From NCBI GenBank assembly GCA_003284265.1, contig QBVV01000012.1:1-49627 (forward strand): a DNA stretch of 49,627 bases, read 5' to 3'. The notes under the pieces are model-generated. The model was not told the origin of the DNA and did not search any database. It saw only the letters and a list, made by a program, of their open reading frames with translations. The DNA comes from SAR116 cluster bacterium AG-313-A07 (GTDB lineage Bacteria; Pseudomonadota; Alphaproteobacteria; Thalassobaculales; Thalassobaculaceae). Each line of letters begins with the position of its first letter. The first letter of the stretch is position 1. The translations under genes and the position numbers were made by a program. Positions 16,826-24,231 of this stretch are shown here, piece after piece.

Positions 16826-17065
16826 TCAGACGGCTTTTTGCTTCTGGTTATGGATGATTTTTTGTTCTAAGTGACCAACTAAGACTTCTCTCGCACTAAC
16901 TGCTCGCTGTCTATTTGTGAAGCTATACTCTCTAATATCGTCCGCTTCTAGTCGAATGCTGAACACATAAAACGCGCCCTTTTTAACGACGTTCGATGCC
17001 GCCCCTAATGCTACTCTTCGCGTATCAACCAGCGTTCCAAAACGCGACTCAATAATTTTAGACAT
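16826..17065 (-). CDS. Small conserved-looking hypothetical protein
   Basis: A 79-residue basic protein that I do not recognise. The start is well set: GGAGGAG lies about 6 nt ahead of the ATG at 17065, the strongest ribosome binding site in the region. A longer frame to 17104 adds 13 residues in front of that site and is unlikely. The sequence (MSKIIESRFGTLVDTRRV..., then a hydrophobic-aromatic GAFYVFSIRLEADD segment and a lysine-rich tail) has no signal peptide or membrane helix and no cysteine. It is isolated: nearest same-strand neighbours are more than 190 nt away. It may be a DNA- or RNA-associated small protein, but nothing shows this. Confidence 0.6.
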   Translation of the reverse strand: MSKIIESRFGTLVDTRRVALGAASNVVKKGAFYVFSIRLEADDIREYSFTNRQRAVSAREVLVGHLEQKIIHNQKQKAV

Positions 17066-17251
17066 AGAGAACTCCTCCGCCAGAATTATGCTTATACTCT
17101 TCAAATACCATTTACTGAATTTAAGATCAACTAATCAACATACAATAACTCAAAATTTTAACATTATTTCAAAACTAACTAATTTTCCTGCCCGATTATT
17201 AAAATATGCTTTCTTAATATTTTTGCTTGCCACACAGAATTGATCACTAAC

Positions 17252-17371
17252 GAACGAAATACAACAAAGTGAAACAAGTTAAGGCGCAGTGATACAGCCG
17301 AAAACCGCAGAAAGCAGGTTTTTTGTAAAATTAGCTATAAATTGTATCGGAAAGTGGCGACCCCTACGGGA
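17252..17371. repeat. Direct repeat copy A: tRNA-Glu 3' end plus flank
   Basis: The last 31 nt (17341-17371) are identical to 18585-18615, which spans the last 17 nt of tRNA-Glu including CCA and 14 nt beyond. Farther left the similarity continues in weaker form (the GAACGAAAT start and a CGCAGAAA block at matching distances), with a constant offset of about 1244-1245 nt. It looks like an att-type or duplication footprint of the tRNA gene's 3' side. Confidence 0.75.
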
Positions 17372-17476
17372 ATCATACCTTTTAACTACGCCTTATAACT
17401 ATCTGTTTTTACTAGGTAATTCTCAAAACGAGTTTTCTTCACATACTTTGTTCACGAAATATTCACGTTCATTTAA

Positions 17477-17538
17477 ATCACCTGCGGGATTCAAACCCGT
17501 TGCTTCTAGGACTGCTCTACCTCCGTACCCGAGGTTAC
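17477..17538 (-). pseudogene. Degraded tRNA-like relic
   Basis: On the minus strand this reads like a tRNA that has lost its anticodon arm. It has a D-arm-like GGAGGTAGAGCA, a T-arm ACGGGTTTGAATCCCGC with a 7-nt loop, and ends GTAACCT / AGGTGAT that pair with one mismatch and one G-T. Only about 13 nt separate the D and T arms, too few for an anticodon stem-loop, so it cannot be a working tRNA. Its sequence differs from tRNA-Glu. Confidence 0.45.
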
Positions 17539-17583
17539 TTGTCGAATTAGCTTTTTGTTTGTTGAAATTAGAGATTTCCCGAT

Positions 17584-17937
17584 TCAACACCCTTTATAGT
17601 TCTTACGGACACATTCACGAGCAAGTTTCTTTGCGGTTTCAAGTTGGGATGGGGTCATTTTCTTGAAAATTTCACTGTCTTTCCACGCTTTTGCTGACTC
17701 ATTTCCCTGGGCGGCAGCAAGTTGTACCCACATATGACCGTAGACATAATCTTGTGCAATTCCTATACCGGAGACATACATCGCAGCCAGACTGCTCTGG
17801 GCTTCAGCATATCCGTTTTCTGCAGCAAGTGTGTACCACTTCACAGCAGTCGATGAAATACGTAACAGTGCAGGGTCGTTGCGTTTGTCTTTCTCGAGTA
17901 ACGTTACTCCACCCATTTCCGCTTCTAATCCCAGCAA
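17584..17937 (-). CDS. Sel1-repeat protein fragment, probable pseudogene
   Basis: A 117-codon frame whose middle and C-terminal part is typical of secreted Sel1-like (TPR-type) repeat proteins: AVKWYTLAAENGYAEAQSSLAAMYVSG, QDYVYGHMWVQLAAAQGN, and a conserved-looking tail MTPSQLETAKKLARE ending in KNYKGC. Full relatives begin with a signal peptide and carry more repeats. Here the first 30 residues look unrelated and no leader is present. A matching signal peptide sits only 22 nt away but on the opposite strand (17960-18019), so the gene was probably broken by an inversion or recombination. Sel1 proteins serve as protein-protein scaffolds in the envelope; this copy may be dead. Confidence 0.6.
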   Translation of the reverse strand: MLGLEAEMGGVTLLEKDKRNDPALLRISSTAVKWYTLAAENGYAEAQSSLAAMYVSGIGIAQDYVYGHMWVQLAAAQGNESAKAWKDSEIFKKMTPSQLETAKKLARECVRKNYKGC

Positions 17938-17959
17938 ATCTCTGCTAGTTTTTTTTTAT

Positions 17960-18019
17960 ATGAGAAACCTGACAGCAACACTCTGCCTGATCCTCACCAT
18001 CATTCTTGGAGGGACTTGA
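17960..18019 (+). pseudogene. Orphan signal-peptide ORF
   Basis: Nineteen codons plus stop encode MRNLTATLCLILTIILGGT, a complete-looking signal peptide with nothing behind it. It ends 3 nt before the next gene, whose own leader (MKKLLVPFCLSLIILLG) is similar at both protein and DNA level. The Shine-Dalgarno of that next gene (GGAGGGA, 18008-18014) lies inside this ORF. It is most simply the cut-off leader of a Sel1 gene, though it could act as an upstream coupling peptide. Confidence 0.5.
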
Positions 18020-18022
18020 ACT

Positions 18023-18403
18023 ATGAAAAAATTATTAGTCCCATTCTGCCTATCCCTCATCATCCTTCTTGGAAGTGCGGGGATGAGTTGGAGTGCTGAT
18101 TTGGAAAAAGGAATCACACAGAGAAATTTAGCTTCTTCAGAAGCCAGAAAAGGTAACTTCGAGGAAGCCGTGAAATTGCTAGATCAAGCCTCTGGAAATG
18201 GAGATCATATCGCTTCTTGGAAACTTGCGGGAAATTACAGGGGAACACTCCAAGGATGGGGCGTTAAGAGAGACCTCCGTAAAGCGAGGTACTATGAAAA
18301 ACTTGCCGCCGAACAGGGAAGCCCTGGCGCTCAAAGCCTCATCAACGCAATAACCCCATGGTGGAAGATTTGGGAGTTTTATGGATGGTGGAGGATTTGG
18401 TAA
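18023..18403 (+). CDS. Secreted small Sel1-like repeat protein
   Basis: A 126-residue protein with a signal peptide (MKKLLVPFCLSLIILLGSAGMSWSA, cleavage probably after SWS or WSA) and one to two Sel1/TPR-like helical repeats (about residues 42-65 and 84-108; AVKLLDQASGNGDHIASWKLAG and ARYYEKLAAEQGSPGAQSL). It ends in an unusual tryptophan-rich tail (WWKIWEFYGWWRIW). The start has GGAGGGA 8 nt upstream. In the +1 frame a 32-codon ORF (18381-18479, MDGGGFGKNRSS...) overlaps the end, so the tail may reflect a frameshift. It lies within the interval bounded by the tRNA-Glu repeats. The partner is unknown. Confidence 0.65.
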   Translation: MKKLLVPFCLSLIILLGSAGMSWSADLEKGITQRNLASSEARKGNFEEAVKLLDQASGNGDHIASWKLAGNYRGTLQGWGVKRDLRKARYYEKLAAEQGSPGAQSLINAITPWWKIWEFYGWWRIW

Positions 18404-18496
18404 AAACCGTTCTTCTACCAAAGTAGACAAGATGGATGCATGGTTGAAGGATGTTTTTGGTTACCTAGATGTTACCTAAAATTCTCAAACACAAAT

Positions 18497-18615
18497 GAAC
18501 GAAATATCACAAAATGATACAAAATGGGTAACAGTTATACACCCAAAAACGCAGAAACCCTACGCTTTTAAAAATACGCTACATATTGTATCGGAAAGTG
18601 GCGACCCCTACGGGA
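18497..18615. repeat. Direct repeat copy B: tRNA-Glu 3' end plus flank
   Basis: Partner of the copy at 17252-17371. The shared 31-nt core is 18585-18615; its right 17 nt are the 3' end of tRNA-Glu, and its left part is the sequence just downstream of the tRNA. Similarity farther left is partial. Together the copies bound about 1.24 kb holding the Sel1 genes. Confidence 0.75.
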
Positions 18616-18674
18616 TTCGAACCCGTGTTGCCGCCGTGAAAGGGCAGTGTCCTAGGCCTCTAGACGAAGGGGTC
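18599..18674 (-). tRNA. tRNA-Glu (anticodon UUC)
   Basis: On the minus strand a full cloverleaf of 76 nt including encoded CCA: acceptor GACCCCT pairs with AGGGGTC, discriminator G; D arm GTCTAGAGGCCTAGGAC; anticodon arm TGCCCTTTCACGGCG with anticodon TTC; T arm ACGGGTTCGAATCCCGT. The primary sequence is the usual bacterial tRNA-Glu. Its 3' end is duplicated 1.24 kb downstream. It reads GAA/GAG codons and also feeds tetrapyrrole synthesis in bacteria that use the C5 pathway. Confidence 0.97.
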
Positions 18675-18835
18675 GCATACTAACGAACTTTTACTAGATG
18701 CGTTCCCCAAAATCAATAGAAACACAACATTTTTGATGAAAGAAGTTTAATTTGAAAAAGCGCGACAATTTCTCGTATTATATTTTCGGAATCCCAAATG
18801 ACAAAACGAAAATCCAGCTCTACTAAAATGCTAAG

Positions 18836-20614
18836 CTAGTTTGCTAACGCAATGTCTTCTATAATTATTTGACTACTATTCCGACCTTGCCAATTGTTCT
18901 CTCTTATTTTTCCGGCCACATTTAAATTGGCATTGTTATGATTTAGCAGTACTTCACCTATTTCAGTATCAAGAGCTCGAAATGCAATCCCTTTGAGAGT
19001 TGCACCATCAGGTGATTTTAAGTTGCAACGTATATGGCTGTCGCCTACTACCGAAGAATAAGTAACCCTAACCGATGGTAATCCAAAAATCGGTTCAGGA
19101 TTGTCTGAACCAAATGGTTCGAGAACACCTAATGCCTTGATAATGTCTTCTTTGACTCCCCCGACAGATAAAACGCCATCCAATTTAAGTTCGGGAAGTT
19201 TACCAGTTAATTCAACACGTTCTGAAAAACGGTTACACAAAAAATCACGGAGTAAATTTATCTTTTGTTTCTCAATAGAAAAACCTGCCGCCATCGCATG
19301 CCCGCCTCCTGCACTTAATAAACCCGATTGAAGAGCTGACATGATATTAGCGCCAAGGTCCCACAAAGACACTGACCTGGCAGAGCCTTTCCCTGAATCA
19401 CCAATTAAACTTATAACACAGGCCGGTCTATTGTATTTCTCCTTTAAACGCGCCGCAATAATTCCAATTACCCCTGGGTGCCAATTTTTCCCACTAACAA
19501 CCAATACGCTGTCTTCTAGATGATTTTTCTCTACTTGCAGAATTGCTTCTTCTAAAACCAATGCTTCGATTTCTTTTCGCGTTGAGTTATTTGCATCCAG
19601 TATTTTAGCCAATTCTAACGACTCCAATGGGTCGTTTGATGACAATAATCTGGCCCCAGCATCCGGTAACCCCACTCTTCCACCAGCATTGATTCTTGGT
19701 CCCAGCACAAATCCTAATTGATAAGCATCTGTTTTTTTCTCTATTTTTGCTAAATCTGATAAAATCCGAAGTCCTAAATTTGATCTATTGCCAATAACTT
19801 TCAAACCCTGAGATACAAAAGCTCTATTCAAACCTCTCAAAGGAACCACATCGCAGACGGTCCCTAGCGCCACTAGATCCAGTAACTTTAACAAATTTGG
19901 CTCGGTTAATCCCTTATCGTACCAGCCAATCTCTCGTAACCGTCGATTAAGGGCTACCAAAAATAAGAAACATACACCGACAGCAGCAAGTTCACCCAAT
20001 TCCGAATCGTCATCGAGCCTATTTGGGTTTATTATTGATTTGGCTTTAGGGAGATCAGCCTCAGCCATATGGTGATCAATTACAATAACCTCACAACCGT
20101 CATTTGAAGCTTTTTTTAGAACCTCGAAAGCCAAAATGCCGCAGTCTAGAGTGAAAATCAACTTGGCACCGGCTGCTTTTAATTTGCTGAAGCCAATATT
20201 ATTTGGGCCATATCCCTCTTCTACTCTGTCTGGAATATGCAATATCGTCTCAATGTTAAGCATTTTAAAAAAACGCGTGAGTAAAGCAGCTGAGCTGGCT
20301 CCGTCAACATCGTAATCGGCAAATAACCCTATACTACCCCCCTCAATAATCTTTTGAACTGAGGTGTCAACGGCTTCTTGCATGCCTTTTAGACAATGTG
20401 GTTCCGGCATACTATCTTTCATTGTCGGCGACAAAAATAAATCAATATCATCTAGATTAACATCTCGGCCTACCAAACAACGAGCGATTACTTCTGGGAG
20501 TTGATGACGTTGAATTATAGCCGATATAATCCTGTCAGGGTTGTGAACTTTTCCAGTTCTTTGAACCCATTTTTTTTTCGAAACAGAACATGTAACATTA
20601 AGTACACATTCCAT
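18836..20614 (-). CDS. recJ: Single-strand-specific 5'-3' exonuclease RecJ
   Basis: Exonuclease of the DHH family that degrades single-stranded DNA 5' to 3' in recombination, mismatch and base-excision repair. At 592 residues it has normal length. The phosphoesterase motifs are in order: ADYDVDGASSAALL (motif I), LDCG, VIVIDHHMAE (DHH motif), and AVGVCFLFL. The DHHA1 part is seen as GPRINAGGRVG and later GGHAMAAGFSI, followed by a C-terminal OB-fold region. It begins 8 nt after glpX and is the last gene of the hom-glpX-recJ run, an order also common in other alphaproteobacteria. The ATG at 20614 has only a weak ribosome binding site, consistent with coupling to glpX. Confidence 0.95.
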   Translation of the reverse strand: MECVLNVTCSVSKKKWVQRTGKVHNPDRIISAIIQRHQLPEVIARCLVGRDVNLDDIDLFLSPTMKDSMPEPHCLKGMQEAVDTSVQKIIEGGSIGLFADYDVDGASSAALLTRFFKMLNIETILHIPDRVEEGYGPNNIGFSKLKAAGAKLIFTLDCGILAFEVLKKASNDGCEVIVIDHHMAEADLPKAKSIINPNRLDDDSELGELAAVGVCFLFLVALNRRLREIGWYDKGLTEPNLLKLLDLVALGTVCDVVPLRGLNRAFVSQGLKVIGNRSNLGLRILSDLAKIEKKTDAYQLGFVLGPRINAGGRVGLPDAGARLLSSNDPLESLELAKILDANNSTRKEIEALVLEEAILQVEKNHLEDSVLVVSGKNWHPGVIGIIAARLKEKYNRPACVISLIGDSGKGSARSVSLWDLGANIMSALQSGLLSAGGGHAMAAGFSIEKQKINLLRDFLCNRFSERVELTGKLPELKLDGVLSVGGVKEDIIKALGVLEPFGSDNPEPIFGLPSVRVTYSSVVGDSHIRCNLKSPDGATLKGIAFRALDTEIGEVLLNHNNANLNVAGKIRENNWQGRNSSQIIIEDIALAN

Positions 20615-20622
20615 AATAGGTA

Positions 20623-21624
20623 TCAGACTTTCAGGTCAGCCGAAATTGGTTTTCTTCCCCAATCATGATGCGCTTCTATTGTTCGAACCGTTCCAGTGCT
20701 TGATCTCATAATTATCGAGTGTGTATCCGCTCCACCAGAGAACCGCCGAACACCCTTTAACATTGTTCCACTAGTAACTCCCGTCGCAGCAAACATAACA
20801 TCACCTTTAGCAAGCTCCGATAATATATACTTTTTATTTAAATCTTGGATCCCCCATTTTCGAGCCCTCGATATTTCATCATCGTTTCGAAACAGCAAAC
20901 GACCTTGCATTTGCCCCCCGATACACCTTAAAGCCGCTGCGGCTAATACACCTTCGGGAGCACCGCCGGATCCAAGATAAAGGTCGACGCCGGCCTCTTC
21001 CTGTGCTGTTGCTATCACTCCAGATACATCTCCATCAGAAATTAACATTATTCTGGCTCCCGCTTGCCGAACAGCATCTATTACCTCTGAATGGCGCGGA
21101 CGGTCCAAAATACATACAACTATATCTGAAGCATCGACATTTTTTGCTTTCGCTAAATTATTTATATTATCTTCTACAGTATTATCAAGATCGACAATTC
21201 CATCTGGTAACCCGCCACCCACTGCGATTTTATCCATATAAACGTCAGGAGCATTTAGAAAACCACCACGTGATGCCATTGCAATAACCGCCAACGCATT
21301 TTGCCCGCCTTTTGCGGTGATGGTGGTTCCTTCCAAGGGGTCAAGGGCGATATCAATTTTTGGCCCCCCTCTCCCAACTTCTTCTCCTATATAAAGCATT
21401 GGAGCTTCATCGCGCTCACCCTCTCCGATTACTACCGTACCATCGATATCAAGCGCATTTAAGGCCCTCCTCATAGCGTCAACTGCTGCCTGATCCGCCG
21501 CTTTCTCATCACCTCGCCCCATCAATTTAGAGGCTGCAAGAGCGGCTGCTTCAGTAACTCTGACTGCTTCCAGAGCTAAATTTCTATCCAATGTTAGAGA
21601 CCCATCACCGTTTTCTTCCACCAT
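20623..21624 (-). CDS. glpX: Class II fructose-1,6-bisphosphatase
   Basis: Hydrolyses fructose 1,6-bisphosphate to fructose 6-phosphate in gluconeogenesis, with Mg or Mn; some members also act on sedoheptulose bisphosphate. The 333 residues carry the GlpX metal and substrate motifs: VIGEGERDEAPMLYIGEEVG, DIALDPLEGT and the lysine-rich TAKGGQNALAVIA, then LYLGSGGAPEGVLAAAALRC. No regulatory domain is added. It starts 30 nt after hom and is followed 8 nt later by recJ, so all three are probably one transcript. Confidence 0.95.
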   Translation of the reverse strand: MVEENGDGSLTLDRNLALEAVRVTEAAALAASKLMGRGDEKAADQAAVDAMRRALNALDIDGTVVIGEGERDEAPMLYIGEEVGRGGPKIDIALDPLEGTTITAKGGQNALAVIAMASRGGFLNAPDVYMDKIAVGGGLPDGIVDLDNTVEDNINNLAKAKNVDASDIVVCILDRPRHSEVIDAVRQAGARIMLISDGDVSGVIATAQEEAGVDLYLGSGGAPEGVLAAAALRCIGGQMQGRLLFRNDDEISRARKWGIQDLNKKYILSELAKGDVMFAATGVTSGTMLKGVRRFSGGADTHSIIMRSSTGTVRTIEAHHDWGRKPISADLKV

Positions 21625-21654
21625 TTCTGCTCCTCATTAATCTAGGAATTAAAT

Positions 21655-22956
21655 TTAGTCCGCGGTAAAGTTCTCAATGGGTAATATTTTGGGGCTTTCC
21701 GCTACACTGTCCAGCTTTTGAAACTCTTTTATAGAACTCAGAATAGCTGACTCACTTGTCTCATGTGTTGTTAAAACAACAGGAACCAATTCTTCAGGGT
21801 CCCGGCCTCTCTGCAATATCGCCTCGACTGAGACATTTTTATCTCTGAAAATTGCTGTTAAATCGGCTAAAACACCAGGTCTATCGACGACTTTTAGTCT
21901 TAAATAATAAGATCCGTGCAGACAATCAACCTTAATTGGATTTCCGTCTTCCAAGTCATGTTCATTGACACCAAAATTAGGTGTTCTCCTATTCGAGGCT
22001 AAATCCAGAATATCCGCTATGACAGACGACGCTGTTGGACCAGCACCAGCGCCACGACCAAAGGATAGAGACAGACCAACGCCGTCACCTTCTGCGGCCA
22101 CCGCGTTAAAAACACCTTCTACTTGAGCTATTGGGGAGTTTATTGGCACTAAGCACGGCCTGACTCTTTGTTGAATTCCTTCAAGTTTTTTTTCTGCTAT
22201 TCCTAACAATTTTATACGAAAACCCAGTTCTGCTGATAATTCAAGATCTATGGGTGCAATAAATCTGATGCCTTCAGTATGAACACTATCAAAATTAATT
22301 CGCGTCTGAAATGCTATTGAAGTTAAAATAGCCAGTTTATGGGCTGCGTCGATGCCATCAATATCAAAGGATGGATCAGCTTCCGCATACCCTAATTTTT
22401 GCGCATCCTCGAGAACATCATTAAAGTCACGTCCTGTTTCTCGCATTGTTGTTAAAATATAATTACAGGTGCCGTTTAGGATACCATAAAGTCGCGTAAA
22501 CTTATTACTGGCCAACCCTTCTCTTAAAGTTTTTATTATCGGTATTCCACCGGCAACAGCTGCCTCATACCCCAGCTTCAAATTCATTTCTTCAGCTTTT
22601 TTGCCAATCGCATCTCCATGATGAGCAATCAAGGCTTTATTAGCCGTTATAAGCGACTTCCCATTTTTTAGTGCAAGTTCGGCAATCTCCTTGGCTATAC
22701 CTTCGGACCCCCCAATTAACTCAACAATTACATCTACATCTGCGCGGTGGCACAAGTCTCGTGCGTCATCAATCCAATGAACTTTAGAGAGGTCTATGCC
22801 CCTTTCCGCTATTTTGTTTTTTGCAGAAACAGCTGTCACCTCAATTTTTTTTCCAGATCTAGGGGATAAAAAATCGCTCTGTTCAGTTAAAATTCTAAAT
22901 GTTTCCGAACCAACTGTTCCCAGCCCTGCTATCCCTACTTTCAATGCTTCAGGCAT
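21655..22956 (-). CDS. hom: Homoserine dehydrogenase
   Basis: Reduces aspartate 4-semialdehyde to homoserine with NAD(P)H, the branch step to threonine and methionine. The 433 residues have a Rossmann start (VGIAGLGTVGS), the ILNGTCNYIL motif, the catalytic region DPSFDIDGIDAAHKLAIL with its lysine, and a C-terminal ACT domain (VVDRPGVLADLTAIF..., about residues 350-425) that usually gives threonine feedback control. There is no aspartokinase fusion. It is the first gene of hom-glpX-recJ. The product homoserine links to the metC step encoded at 4.8 kb. Confidence 0.95.
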   Translation of the reverse strand: MPEALKVGIAGLGTVGSETFRILTEQSDFLSPRSGKKIEVTAVSAKNKIAERGIDLSKVHWIDDARDLCHRADVDVIVELIGGSEGIAKEIAELALKNGKSLITANKALIAHHGDAIGKKAEEMNLKLGYEAAVAGGIPIIKTLREGLASNKFTRLYGILNGTCNYILTTMRETGRDFNDVLEDAQKLGYAEADPSFDIDGIDAAHKLAILTSIAFQTRINFDSVHTEGIRFIAPIDLELSAELGFRIKLLGIAEKKLEGIQQRVRPCLVPINSPIAQVEGVFNAVAAEGDGVGLSLSFGRGAGAGPTASSVIADILDLASNRRTPNFGVNEHDLEDGNPIKVDCLHGSYYLRLKVVDRPGVLADLTAIFRDKNVSVEAILQRGRDPEELVPVVLTTHETSESAILSSIKEFQKLDSVAESPKILPIENFTAD

Positions 22957-23040
22957 TAACTTTAACCGAATTGTTCATAAATTTTAAACTTAACACCAAG
23001 CATCCCCCATTAATTAATTTTTAACTTATAACCGGTTATT

Positions 23041-24069
23041 CTATGTTGCGGAAAGAGATATTTCAGTTCGTCGGTTTGCCCTCTCTCCGGAGGGCATTGC
23101 CTCTGTACTCACTGGTTCACTTGCCCCAACAGCATCTATGATTAATCTACCGGCAGGCACTCCATGACTTATGAGTGCTTTTGCAACAGCATTAGCCCGT
23201 TTTATAGAAATATTGAAATTCGCTAAAGCATGTTGAATAGGATCCATATTCCTGGTTCGCATTGAAGCGTGGCCTTTAACATGAACGACTGCATTTGTCG
23301 TAATCGCCTCGTTTGCTATATTTTTTATTATCTCCATGTCGCTCTTCGAAAGCCTTGACGAACCATGGCCAAAAAAGATCGCCTGCGCCCCATGATTAGC
23401 TGCAACATCAACAAACTTAAACTTCAGTTTGCCTTTAGCGCGATTGTCCTCTTCATTGGTGTCTTTTGGGATATTAAAGCGAAGCTTAGGTGCAGCTTCT
23501 TTTCCAACAAACTGACTAGAAATATTCTTCAATTTTGGTTTGGCTATATTTTCCAATGGGAACTTATCTTTTTTAGCAAGCCTTTCTTTTTTCAACTCTT
23601 TTTTTAATTCGGAAAAAACGGGTTTCGAGATATTTGAGGTGGGGGCTTTAGATTTGCCACTATCCATCTTGACAGAATTATTAATGCTTTTCCTCTTCGG
23701 TGGCGACGCGTTGGGCCAAAGATTTGATTTTCCCTGAACATAATTAGCATTGTCTCTGTCGGCTATGAGTCTGTCCCGAATAACTGCTCTTTCATCGTGA
23801 GAGGACATAGTCTCTGGAAGTGTTGGCACAGAGGATAATTTTGGATAATCAGCGCCACGATTACCTATACCTATATCTGTAAGCGTACCAATGGCATTCT
23901 CTATTTTTGAGGCACTAATTTTCAACCAATCCATTGATGGGGAATATTTAGATAGTTGGGAACATCCGACAATAACTAGGGATAACCCAACACAAAAGGC
24001 TAGTTTGAGAACAATTTTCACACTAGCAATCAAATGTCTATTAGCTTTCCTTAAAGAATCGAAGTTCAT
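23041..24069 (-). CDS. OmpA-like envelope lipoprotein
   Basis: A 342-residue protein with a lipoprotein signal (hydrophobic segment LKLAFCVGLSLVIVGC; lipobox ending at the cysteine), a long lysine- and serine-rich low-complexity middle (about residues 90-230), and a C-terminal OmpA-like peptidoglycan-binding domain (IFFGHGSSRLSKSDMEII..., HVKGHAS, SIKRANAVAKALISHGVP, GERANRRTEISL). It should be anchored in a membrane and hold the cell wall. The start is the ATG at 24069, preceded by AGAGGA at 7 nt; an open frame extends upstream to 24171 but lacks a site. It is not a Pal protein by length. Confidence 0.8.
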   Translation of the reverse strand: MNFDSLRKANRHLIASVKIVLKLAFCVGLSLVIVGCSQLSKYSPSMDWLKISASKIENAIGTLTDIGIGNRGADYPKLSSVPTLPETMSSHDERAVIRDRLIADRDNANYVQGKSNLWPNASPPKRKSINNSVKMDSGKSKAPTSNISKPVFSELKKELKKERLAKKDKFPLENIAKPKLKNISSQFVGKEAAPKLRFNIPKDTNEEDNRAKGKLKFKFVDVAANHGAQAIFFGHGSSRLSKSDMEIIKNIANEAITTNAVVHVKGHASMRTRNMDPIQHALANFNISIKRANAVAKALISHGVPAGRLIIDAVGASEPVSTEAMPSGERANRRTEISLSAT

Positions 24070-24231
24070 AACCATTCCTCTATACTCATTAATTCCACAA
24101 CAAGTTATTAACACAATTAATTCCATACAGATATAACTCGTTACTAACGGGCAACACTTTTTACCAAACACTATATATGTATGTTTTAAATTAAACCATT
24201 TATATGAATTTTATTGAGCCAGAATTTAGTT

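Larger units (their letters stand above)
17105..17583. other. Gene-poor stretch with repeat copy and tRNA relic
   Basis: No protein gene is supported across these 479 nt. The left part is A+T-rich promoter-type sequence for the small gene at 17065. From 17252 onward it holds a diverged copy of the region downstream of tRNA-Glu, ending in a fragment of the tRNA 3' end, and then at 17477-17538 a degraded tRNA-like sequence. A 125-codon open frame crossing the tRNA-derived parts is spurious: its translation shows the pattern typical of reverse-complemented tRNA. Confidence 0.6.

Noticed and set aside
17289..17666. 125-codon open frame on the plus strand
   Set aside because: It crosses the tRNA-Glu fragment and the tRNA-like relic, and its translation shows the pattern typical of reverse-complemented tRNA; it also overlaps the Sel1 fragment.
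18381..18479. 32-codon ORF overlapping the end of the Sel1-like gene in another frame
   Set aside because: No ribosome binding site and no recognised family. It may be the shifted tail of the Sel1-like protein but cannot be supported as a gene.
18495..18683. 62-codon open frame over tRNA-Glu
   Set aside because: It is the antisense reading of the tRNA gene and its flank, not a protein gene.
23028..23039. 12-bp palindrome ATAACCGGTTAT between the OmpA-like gene and hom
   Set aside because: Perfect but short, with no partner site or promoter evidence. It is more likely chance than an operator.
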